A DNA stretch of 64,000 bases, taken from NCBI RefSeq assembly GCF_003515065.1, contig NZ_QXGH01000012.1, positions 62,001 through 126,000 of the forward strand, given 5' to 3'. Position 1 is the first letter of the stretch. Every line of letters begins with the position of its first letter. Both the position numbers and the translations under genes were made by a program. Below, one piece after another: positions 43,824-50,947 of this stretch. Source of the stretch: Nocardioides immobilis (GTDB lineage Bacteria > Actinomycetota > Actinomycetes > Propionibacteriales > Nocardioidaceae). The notes under the pieces were generated by a model, which had not been told where the DNA came from, did no database searches, and worked only from the letters and a program-made list of their open reading frames with translations.

Positions 43824-45530
43824 TCACCAGCCTCGTTCGGCGAAGAGCTTCATCAGGTTCCGCTTGCGCCTGTGCTCGGTCGCGAGCCCGGCGACGTAGG
43901 ACGCGAACTCGTCGCCCCGTCCGGCCGCTGGCATCAGGCGGCCGATCCGCTCGATCAGGGCGACCGCGTTGGCGTAGGACGGGTTGCTCATCGCGGCGAT
44001 CTCGCGGGTTACCTCCTCGCGCCATAGTGGGATGGCGTCGTCGGGGTGATCGTCCTCGCGGCGTCGGGCGAGCTCCAGCCACTGGTCCCTTCGGCACCCG
44101 CCGGCGATGGCCTCTGCCCACGCCTGGTCGACTTCGCCGTCGAGGAGCAGGATCGCCACCAGGAGGGAGCGGTCGCGCTGGTTGTTGGTGTGCTTCCGCA
44201 GTAGCGCGAGCGCGCGGTCGTGCCGCTCCGGCCACAGCCCGGTGCGCTCCGCGTGCTCCTTCAGCCGCCGGTAGGTCTCCACACCCGGCGATTCCTCGAA
44301 GGCGCGCCACACCACGGCGACCGCGTCGTCGGATCGGCCGACCCGGTGATGCTCCTGCGCGACGAGCTCAACCAGTCGGTGATCGTGGTAGCCGTGGAGT
44401 GACAGGCCCATCAGAGCCCAGTCGAGCGCCTCGTCGTGACGCGTCGCGCCTTGCAGTGCCTCGGCGATCTTGACGAACTGGTAGGCCGAGGACTGGTCGT
44501 GTGCCAGCACCTCCACGACCGTGTCGACGTCGCCAGAGAGGTCCGCGAGCGAGAGCATGATCAGGGTCAGGTGGAAGCGACCCGAGGACCAGGTGTGCTC
44601 GGAGTCACCGGGGCCGAGTGGGGAGAGTTCGTCCCACTCAGCCTGTGCCAGTCGTCGGTACTCGGCCAGGCCCACCTCGCCGAGCACGTCGGCGTAGGTC
44701 TCCAGCGCGCCGTAGAACACCTCCAGGTCGCCGCCGTGACGCTCGCGCTCGTACAACTTGTGGGCCAGCGTGATCGGTTCTGGCCGTGCCTGCTCGCAGG
44801 CGGTGAGGTGCAGATCTCGGAGCTGTTCGGCCACCAGTGACATCCCGCCGTCGGAGTCGTCGATGAAGCCCAGCGCTTCTTCGGCCAAATCGGCGGCGTA
44901 CTCGCTCAATGCCATCACGTCCTCGGAGTGCCCCTCGTCGAGGAGAAGCTGCAGTTCGTTGAGCACAGACCTGATGCCGGTCGTGTAGTCGTACGCCTCT
45001 CGGTAGTCGACGTAGCCATCGGTCTCGAACGCCGCGGCGAGTGCTTGCCGGTACGACGTCAGGTCCGGGCGCCCGCCGCTCTTGCTCGCGGCAGCCGCGC
45101 GGAGCCGGGCGTCGAAGAGGTCATCCGCAGCAGCACGCTCCAGCAGCATGTCGACCAGTGCCTGGTGGTCGAGGTCGGCGACGTAGTCGGCCAGATTCAC
45201 CTCGTCGGTGTTGCCGTCACCGTGCTCGGGCTCGACAGAGCCGGCTGCCACCAGCCCTACCGCGACCGCGTGCTTGCAGAATCGCTCTTCCCGGCCGACC
45301 GGGCAGGTGCAAGCCCATGCAGCCTCCTCGTCCTCGATCCAGAGTCGGACCTGGTACGACGCGGAGCCCCGCACCTTCGCGTCGACCTGCTCACTCGTCG
45401 CCTTCAGCCTGTGGACCCGCCCGTCGAGCGCGTAGTCATGCCCTCGCTCGAAGGTGCGCCGTCCAGCCAGCGACTCGAGCTCGCGCCGGGAGAACATCCG
45501 CCGGAACGTGCGGTTGGGTTGCTCAGGCAT
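43824..45530 (-). CDS. SWIM zinc-finger protein, partner of the TOTE-type primase-helicase
   Basis: 568 residues from ATG 45530. The SWIM motif is AWACTCPVGREERFCKH, with Cys74, Cys76, Cys85 and His87. SWIM domains bind DNA or proteins and often accompany SF2 helicases. Residues ~110-568 are helical repeats resembling TPR/HEAT arrays, with no catalytic motif that I can see. It begins 36 nt after the primase-helicase stop, on the same strand, and probably forms an operon with it. Slightly lower G/C third positions than the chromosome are consistent with transfer. Confidence 0.8.
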   Translation of the reverse strand: MPEQPNRTFRRMFSRRELESLAGRRTFERGHDYALDGRVHRLKATSEQVDAKVRGSASYQVRLWIEDEEAAWACTCPVGREERFCKHAVAVGLVAAGSVEPEHGDGNTDEVNLADYVADLDHQALVDMLLERAAADDLFDARLRAAAASKSGGRPDLTSYRQALAAAFETDGYVDYREAYDYTTGIRSVLNELQLLLDEGHSEDVMALSEYAADLAEEALGFIDDSDGGMSLVAEQLRDLHLTACEQARPEPITLAHKLYERERHGGDLEVFYGALETYADVLGEVGLAEYRRLAQAEWDELSPLGPGDSEHTWSSGRFHLTLIMLSLADLSGDVDTVVEVLAHDQSSAYQFVKIAEALQGATRHDEALDWALMGLSLHGYHDHRLVELVAQEHHRVGRSDDAVAVVWRAFEESPGVETYRRLKEHAERTGLWPERHDRALALLRKHTNNQRDRSLLVAILLLDGEVDQAWAEAIAGGCRRDQWLELARRREDDHPDDAIPLWREEVTREIAAMSNPSYANAVALIERIGRLMPAAGRGDEFASYVAGLATEHRRKRNLMKLFAERGW

Positions 45531-45565
45531 TGACCGACTCCACGAGGTGCTCACGGCGCGCAAGG

Positions 45566-47989
45566 CTATTGGGGGCCTCGCTCCGGCAGCTGTTGATGTC
45601 GTGGTCGGTTGCCGGCCGACCGACGGCGAAGCCGGGATCCGTGAGGAGTCACACCGATTTGCGGATCGGGGAATCCGAGGCTGAGGTAGCCCGGCGCGCG
45701 TTTGCTGAGCGCGGCGGCGAGCACCGGTACGTCGATGTCGTGGTAGTCGTGGACCTCGGCCGTCTGTTTGCCCGGGTAGGCGCGGAGGATGCGGCCGGCG
45801 TACTGGACGAGGCGTCCCTTGAACGAGACCGGGCCTGCCAGGAACAGCGTGTCGAGTGCGGGACAGTCGAAGCCTTCTCCGACGAAGTGGCCCGTCGCGA
45901 CCACAAGCAGCGGCGAATGGGAAGCGGATGGGTTGAGCCGCCCGATGGCTGCGGCGCGCTGCTTGGCGCCCATGCCGCCCTTGAGGAGGACCGGGTCCAG
46001 CCCTCGCTCGGCGAGTGCCGCGGCGAGGTGGTCGACGTGGCCGGTTCGCTGGGCGAGGACAAGGCAGTGCCGGCCGCGACCGAGTGCCTCCACCACATCG
46101 TTGAGGATCTGCGCGTTGCGTGCCTCGTCTTCGGCCAGCGCGCGGTGGACGCCTGCGATGGCCCCCGGGATGGACAGATCGACCGGGTCGTCCAGCCGGA
46201 ACGAGGTGGCGTGGACAACGAGCACGGGGCGGGGTCGGTCAGTATCGGCGCCTTCAAGGGTGTCGGGGTCGGCGTGAGTGAAGGTGTGGCGGACCGGGCC
46301 GAGTTGGAAGCCGATCAGGTCATCGAGGCCGTCGCGCCGGTAAGGCGTGGCGGTGAGCCCGACCCAGTAGCGCGCGGGGATCGCGCGGACCGCGGTCTCG
46401 AACGCTGCTGCCGGGACGTGGTGACACTCATCGACGATGACCTGGCCGTAGGCGCCGAGCTTGTCGGCGAGGTCGGTTCGGCGGGCGAGTGTCTGCAAGG
46501 TGGCGACATCGACGATGCCGGTGAGCTTGGATCGGCCGCCGCCGAGCTGCCCCGGTTTGTGGCCGAGGAGGTTGGTGATCTCGCGGCGCCACTGGTCGGC
46601 GAGCGTCTTGCGGTCAACCAGCACGAGCGTGGAAACGGTTCGCTGGGCGATGACGGCACAGGCCATGACGGTCTTCCCAGAGCCGGGCGGAGCGACCAAG
46701 AGTCCCAGCTCGTGTGGCAGCACCGCCTCGACTGCTTCCTGCTGCTGTGGCCTGAGATCGAATGTCGGCGAAAGGTCCAAAGGATCTCCCGTGACTCGCT
46801 GATCGTCGACCTCTACCTTGCTGCCGGCTCCCTCGATGAGTCGCGTCGCCGTGTCGCGTAGCCCGCGCGGGAGGACGAGGTGGTCGTCGAGCGTCTCGTC
46901 GTAAGAGGTGATGATGCGCGGGACGTTCCACGTCGATTGGCGGCGGCGCTGGCGGTCGTAGAACTCCGGGTTGTACGTAGACGCTGCGTGCTTCAACGTC
47001 GCATAAAGTGAGGGGCTCAGCTCCGAGCCGGGAATCCGCACCGTGCCGTCAAGGCTCAGATGAACGATCGGTGCCGGATTCGGCTGGGTCTTGGTCGACC
47101 GGGCGGGCTGGGCCCGGTCGACGCGTGCCCCGACCGTCGGCTCCCGGAGCGCCGAGGCGAGCTTCGTTACCTGCTTCGGGGTAAGGCGCTCCAAGGTGGA
47201 GAGGTACTCCCACTGGTCCTCGAACGGCTCCAGCGTGGCCAGGTCGAGAAAGACCGTGGTGCCTAGCTTTCGTGACTTGCCGTGGAGCGGGGCCGCGATC
47301 AGGTTGCCGGGTCCTTGCCCGGGCAGCACGTCCTGGGAGGGGAAGAGCCGGTCGTAACAGCGCAGGTCCATCCGGCCACGGATCGCGATGGCCTCGCGAA
47401 CCAGCGCAGTGCCGAGTTGGCGTGCGGTCGCTGCCGGCACGGGATCTGTGAAGAAGATCCACACGTGCGCGCCGATCCCGGAGCGGGACACTTCCAGTGC
47501 GGCTGGCGCGCCCACGCCTCGTGCGGCCTTCAGGTAGGCGAGCGCGTCGAGCATCGCGGCTTGTCCGTCGAAGTCGGCGGCGAGCCAGCAGGTCTGGTCG
47601 CCGGCAAGCATCGGATACAGGCCGATGTGGACGTCGCCGGTCAGATGCGCGGCGAGGACCTCGGGCGTCAGCGGCAGGTGTCGTATGTCGGAGGCAGAGC
47701 GTCCCTTGCGCCAGCCGCCCTCGACGGCGGGCATCCATCCCGACTTGCTGGTGCGGGCGTTCTCCCAGCGCACGGCGTAGACGTCACGTCGTGCGCCGAA
47801 CAATGAGGCATAGAACTCAAGCTTCGCCTGTGAAGACGACCGAGCATCCACCGGGCCCGGCGCTTTGTCGAACCATGCTGTCTGGGTGCCTTGGGCTGGG
47901 GCAACCTCGGCGTCGGTGAGCTTGAGGAGTCTGCGTAGGCGCGCGTTCTCGGTCCGTAGGCTCTCCAACTCGGCTTGCAGGTCGGTCAC
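45566..47989 (-). CDS. TOTE-type archaeo-eukaryotic primase fused to an SF2 helicase
   Basis: 807 residues. Residues ~3-25 are a short coiled coil. Residues ~55-265 match the AEP domain annotated from TOTE conflict systems: YAVRWEN, WLAADFDG with metal Asp139/Asp141, SRSGIGAHVWIFF with His175, LFPSQD and GNLIAAPL. Residues ~408-780 are an SF2 helicase: Walker A APPGSGKT (~433-440), DECH (520-523), GLTATPYR, and motif VI YAGRILRAYPGK. The pair could prime and unwind invading or transposing DNA. Classical TOTE systems also carry a nuclease; none is fused here. The family call is from recalled motifs. Confidence 0.85.
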   Translation of the reverse strand: MTDLQAELESLRTENARLRRLLKLTDAEVAPAQGTQTAWFDKAPGPVDARSSSQAKLEFYASLFGARRDVYAVRWENARTSKSGWMPAVEGGWRKGRSASDIRHLPLTPEVLAAHLTGDVHIGLYPMLAGDQTCWLAADFDGQAAMLDALAYLKAARGVGAPAALEVSRSGIGAHVWIFFTDPVPAATARQLGTALVREAIAIRGRMDLRCYDRLFPSQDVLPGQGPGNLIAAPLHGKSRKLGTTVFLDLATLEPFEDQWEYLSTLERLTPKQVTKLASALREPTVGARVDRAQPARSTKTQPNPAPIVHLSLDGTVRIPGSELSPSLYATLKHAASTYNPEFYDRQRRRQSTWNVPRIITSYDETLDDHLVLPRGLRDTATRLIEGAGSKVEVDDQRVTGDPLDLSPTFDLRPQQQEAVEAVLPHELGLLVAPPGSGKTVMACAVIAQRTVSTLVLVDRKTLADQWRREITNLLGHKPGQLGGGRSKLTGIVDVATLQTLARRTDLADKLGAYGQVIVDECHHVPAAAFETAVRAIPARYWVGLTATPYRRDGLDDLIGFQLGPVRHTFTHADPDTLEGADTDRPRPVLVVHATSFRLDDPVDLSIPGAIAGVHRALAEDEARNAQILNDVVEALGRGRHCLVLAQRTGHVDHLAAALAERGLDPVLLKGGMGAKQRAAAIGRLNPSASHSPLLVVATGHFVGEGFDCPALDTLFLAGPVSFKGRLVQYAGRILRAYPGKQTAEVHDYHDIDVPVLAAALSKRAPGYLSLGFPDPQIGVTPHGSRLRRRSAGNRPRHQQLPERGPQ

Positions 47990-48032
47990 GGTGTCAATCC
48001 TCCCGGTTCAGAACCGCGGGCCCCGTCGCCGA

Positions 48033-48845
48033 TCACGCCAAGGCCGACAGCAGGTCCTGTGCGAGGAAGCTGACCGAAGCCGAAACAGTGTCTGGCTGGC
48101 CGACTCCTTCCTCGGCGCGACCGGCCATCGTGGCGCCGAGGGCATCTGCGCTTGCGAAGAGTTGCTCCAAGTAGCCCAGCGCCTGGGTTGTGGCCACTTG
48201 GGAGATCTCGTCGGCGTGTAGCCGCTGCATGGTCTCGGCGAGATCTGGGGTCTCCGTCGCAACCAGCAGTCGGTAGATGTCGTGTGCGTCCTTGTCGTTG
48301 AGACGGGCTGGAGTGTCGACCCGTTCGCCGAGCTTGTGGAGCTTCGCCACGAGCAGTGCCGCCGGACCCGCGACGTTGATCACGGCGCTCCGGCCGTCGC
48401 CATCGAGCGACTCGACGCTCATGGGCGACCGGTCGATGATCGCCGCCTCAAGTCCGGCCGCGCGGCGTGCCGAATGCTTGTCGTGGGGCGGGATGCGGAC
48501 GCCGCGTCGGCTGCCGGAGCCAGCGAGGTGCTCGGGGACCATAAGATCCACGGGTACTCCGTTGGGCGACATCCAGGCACCGGGCTGTCGGCTGACCGGG
48601 TTGAGGATGAAGCCTGCTTTGGTCATCGCTTCTTCGAGACGCGGATCCTCGCCGAGCTTCCGTGGATCGATCGCCAGGTCGGTGTCCTTGGTGGCCTCGG
48701 CCAGCGCGAAGGTGGCGCTGCCGGTGCGCAGGTAGATCGCCTGAGCGCCGATGAGGGTCACCGAGTCCTTCTGCGCTTCGAGAGCTGCGACCGCGTCGAG
48801 CAGAGCCGCGCGAGCTTCAACGATCAAATTGCCGGCGCCAGGCAT
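48033..48845 (-). CDS. AbiEii-like nucleotidyltransferase (type IV toxin)
   Basis: 270 residues, start overlapping the upstream antitoxin-like gene by 29 nt. The nucleotidyltransferase core is LIGAQAIYLRTG (~31-42) followed by TKDTDLAIDP (52-61), the Asp-x-Asp metal motif of the NTase fold. A later LLVAKLHKLGERVDTPARLNDKDAHDIYRLL region matches the helical part of AbiEii/DUF1814-type toxins. Such toxins nucleotidylate tRNA or other targets and act in phage abortive infection. Overlap with an AbiEi-like gene supports a toxin-antitoxin pair. Target unknown. Confidence 0.78.
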   Translation of the reverse strand: MPGAGNLIVEARAALLDAVAALEAQKDSVTLIGAQAIYLRTGSATFALAEATKDTDLAIDPRKLGEDPRLEEAMTKAGFILNPVSRQPGAWMSPNGVPVDLMVPEHLAGSGSRRGVRIPPHDKHSARRAAGLEAAIIDRSPMSVESLDGDGRSAVINVAGPAALLVAKLHKLGERVDTPARLNDKDAHDIYRLLVATETPDLAETMQRLHADEISQVATTQALGYLEQLFASADALGATMAGRAEEGVGQPDTVSASVSFLAQDLLSALA

Positions 48846-49980
48846 CCGGGTTCTCCTTCATCCAGTCCAACAGGTAATCGCCCTCGGCGGGGTTTCGGCC
48901 CGGGCCGCCAAGGAGGTCGGCGACTGCCTGGCTGGGAGCAACGATGGTGATGCCTCTCCAGGTCGACGTGCGCTCGAAGACCACCGGGGAGCGCGGCGCC
49001 GCGAGGATGACATTGGCACCGGCCTCCACAGGGCGCAGCCCAAGGTCCGACGCGAGCCTCGGTGGATCGTCCGCGTAGATGAGCCCCAAACGGGCTTCCG
49101 CGTATGAGGCATAGGGCTGGGTGGCTATGGAGCCACTCACTGCGTAGCCACGCGATGGTGTCTGCTTGCCGAGCTTCTCGACGAGGCTGTCAAGCCCGCG
49201 CGGTTCGAGGAAGCCACGCGTCGTACTCGTGTCCAGGTATCGAGCGTCTTGGCTCCACCGCCGCAGCACCTCGGGCCAGTCGACATCCGAGATCGGCCCG
49301 CGTTCGCCGCGGGTCAGCAGCCCTTCGCTGACGAGGTAGTCGCTGAGGCGGTAGGCCGCGCCGAGCGATGCGCCAGCCAGGTCGGCGAGATCAGCGACGG
49401 AGTACGGCGGGGCGAAGTCAACCAGCGCACGCACGAGCCGGGCTGCAGGAAGGCCCTTCAGGCTGGTCGTCGGGCGTCCGGGACCGCGCCACGGATCAGC
49501 GCTCGCCCCTCGATCGGACAGCAGGATCAGCGGGTCGTCCGATGTGAGATACAGGTTTCCTGTTGCGTCGGCGTAGGCGATGCCCCGTTCTTGCAACACC
49601 CGCTGCTGCTGGAGGCTGAGGTAGCGAGCGACCAGCATCGGCTGCATCCGGGCCGAATTGGCGGACCTGGCGCCCTGTAGGGCAAGAAGCTGATTGATGG
49701 CGGGGAGCAGGTTGTTCGAAGCCAGGGCGCGTTTGGCTTCGACGACGTACGTCAGCACCGTCTGCCCTTCTCGCATGAGAGAGAGCCGTGAGTCGGGGCG
49801 GCGGGAAGCGTTGGTGGAGCTATCCAGTCCGCCGACCTGGGTCTTCGCCTGGACGGTCCAGCCCGTTGGGAGTGCGGCTTGGATCCGCGCAGCCGCCGTC
49901 AGCAGGACGTCCGCCTCGCTCTTGGGCTCACTTCCGTACCCTTCGGGGGGCAAGTTGAGCGTGCGCTGAACTCCAGCCAT
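48817..49980 (-). CDS. AbiEi-like wHTH antitoxin/repressor with a PD-(D/E)xK-like N-terminal region
   Basis: 387 residues from ATG 49980, directly after a -10 box and a large palindrome. Residues ~50-100 contain RRPDSRLS...VVEAKRA with Asp63, Glu81, Lys83 and Gln97, the residue spacing of a PD-(D/E)xK nuclease-like fold. Residues ~190-230 are a winged helix (YSVADLADLAGASLGAAYRL). The C-terminal half resembles AbiEi-type antitoxins. It likely represses its own promoter and neutralises the NTase. Whether the nuclease-like site is active is unknown. An upstream ATG at 50052 would read through the palindrome and is rejected. Confidence 0.75.
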   Translation of the reverse strand: MAGVQRTLNLPPEGYGSEPKSEADVLLTAAARIQAALPTGWTVQAKTQVGGLDSSTNASRRPDSRLSLMREGQTVLTYVVEAKRALASNNLLPAINQLLALQGARSANSARMQPMLVARYLSLQQQRVLQERGIAYADATGNLYLTSDDPLILLSDRGASADPWRGPGRPTTSLKGLPAARLVRALVDFAPPYSVADLADLAGASLGAAYRLSDYLVSEGLLTRGERGPISDVDWPEVLRRWSQDARYLDTSTTRGFLEPRGLDSLVEKLGKQTPSRGYAVSGSIATQPYASYAEARLGLIYADDPPRLASDLGLRPVEAGANVILAAPRSPVVFERTSTWRGITIVAPSQAVADLLGGPGRNPAEGDYLLDWMKENPDAWRRQFDR

Positions 49981-50033
49981 TTCTCGATAATAGCCGAGTT
50001 CCGCACATCGCGGAAGATCGCTATTTTCGAGAA
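49981..50033 (-). promoter_or_regulatory. 53-bp nested palindrome overlapping the AbiE-like promoter
   Basis: Outer arms of 14 bp (49981-49994 and 50020-50033, 13 of 14 paired) enclose perfect 6-bp inner arms TTCCGC/GCGGAA (49999-50004, 50010-50015), symmetric about 50007. On the minus strand TATTAT (49987-49992) is a -10 box 6 nt before ATG 49980, and TTCCGC could be a -35, so both arms overlap the promoter. AbiEi proteins are known to bind inverted repeats and autorepress. Confidence 0.7.
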
Positions 50034-50048
50034 GTTCGCACACATGCG

Positions 50049-50330
50049 TCACGCCGAACGGCGCCGTCGTTTGGGCTGGGGAAGCAGGTCGGTGACGGGC
50101 GGGGGCTCCCGGTCTGGCGCGGTGAGCGCCTCCAGCGCCGCCTCAGCCAGCGCCACGCGCTTCTCCTCCCACGCCAGTAGCTGGTCGAGGGGCCAGCGGT
50201 CCGGGTTGGTCATCACCGGAGGGGACACGAGCTCGCGGTCCTTGAGGTTCTGGCAGTCCTTCGTCTTGCCCCAGCCGTTGCGAGCCATCACCTCGCTCGC
50301 GTTGAGGAAGACGTGCCGCGGGTTGTCCAT
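50049..50330 (-). CDS. Small excisionase/AlpA-like DNA-binding protein
   Basis: 93 residues from ATG 50330; the frame stays open to 50585 and a GTG four codons upstream is possible. VFLNASEVMARNGWGKTKDC followed by VMTNPDRWPLDQLLAWEE has the layout of MerR-like excisionase or AlpA proteins: recognition helix, wing with RW, and a following helix. The tail is basic (PKRRRRSA). Next to the right end of the island, it may direct excision or regulate island genes. Weak similarity; the role is inferred. Confidence 0.5.
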   Translation of the reverse strand: MDNPRHVFLNASEVMARNGWGKTKDCQNLKDRELVSPPVMTNPDRWPLDQLLAWEEKRVALAEAALEALTAPDREPPPVTDLLPQPKRRRRSA

Positions 50331-50838
50331 GGCTGTCACACCGCCTTCGGTCGACCGACTGCTGCCCGAGGTCGAACGCACCGGGGAGCTCCCGCCGGCC
50401 CGCCGGTGGTGCCGAATGGCTTCGTGGGCTACACCCACCGACCGGGTGACTTGGCTGACGAAGTGGTCAAGGCCGGCCTGCATCTCGATGATCTGGTCGG
50501 TGTGGAAGGTCTGCCGCTGGCCGCGACCGACATGCAGAGCCGGATCGGCGAGCCAGCTGCTTGGGATGTCCTCTCGACGCGGCACGAGCCATCGAACGGG
50601 TTCCAGAGTCGTTGGGTCTCAGCCCGCGCCTGATCCTCACGGCATCGTGAGGGACCATCCAGCGCCGCTCCGGAGGAAGCACTTTCATGCCGCATCCGTT
50701 CGCCGGCGGCGTGTCTTATCGCCATTGGTCCTCGCGCGACCCGCCGGTGAAGCCGGCGGCCAGGTGTTGGGGGCGTGCCACTGAAAACCAGTGACAGGCA
50801 AGGGAGCGAGTGATGCACGAGCCGCCAGATTGATACAC

Positions 50839-50859
50839 GTGCCACTGCCAACCAGTGGC
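50839..50859. repeat. Perfect hairpin GCCACTG-N5-CAGTGGC with flanking repeat copies
   Basis: Seven-bp stem (50841-50847 with 50853-50859), 5-nt loop. It sits between inverted TGATACACG (50831-50839) and CGTGTATCA (50869-50877). A second, weaker copy is at 50775-50793. Confidence 0.65.
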
Positions 50860-50934
50860 GGCGATCTTCGTGTATCACTCTCGAGCCGTTTCGTGTATCA
50901 CTCAGGTCCTTTCGGTCCCTCGACGAGCGCGGGC

Positions 50935-50940
50935 TAGCGT
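50935..50940 (+). promoter_or_regulatory. -10 box before the intact DUF255 gene
   Basis: TAGCGT with 7 nt to GTG 50948. The intervening GGGGAG could also act as a weak ribosome-binding site. This promoter lies inside the putative island, so the element would drive the reconstituted gene. Confidence 0.4.
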
Positions 50941-50947
50941 GGGGAGC

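Larger units (their letters stand above)
50331..50947. other. Gene-free right end of the island with repeats and hairpins
   Basis: No convincing gene in 617 bp. The minus-strand frame continuing from the small protein to 50585 has no recognisable domain. From 50775 the sequence is densely repeated: two 19-mers GTGCCACTGnnAACCAGTG (50775-50793, 50839-50857), and CGTGTATCAC-type decamers at 50869 and 50892 (direct) and 50810 and 50830 (inverted, 9 of 10). This density suggests recombinase or transposase binding sites, or the terminal repeats of an IS21-like element. The promoter for the downstream gene lies at its end. Confidence 0.6.

Noticed and set aside
50331..50760. A transposase or integrase remnant in the gene-free stretch
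   Set aside because: All six frames were read; no catalytic motif or recognisable segment of istA, istB, tyrosine or serine recombinases was found.
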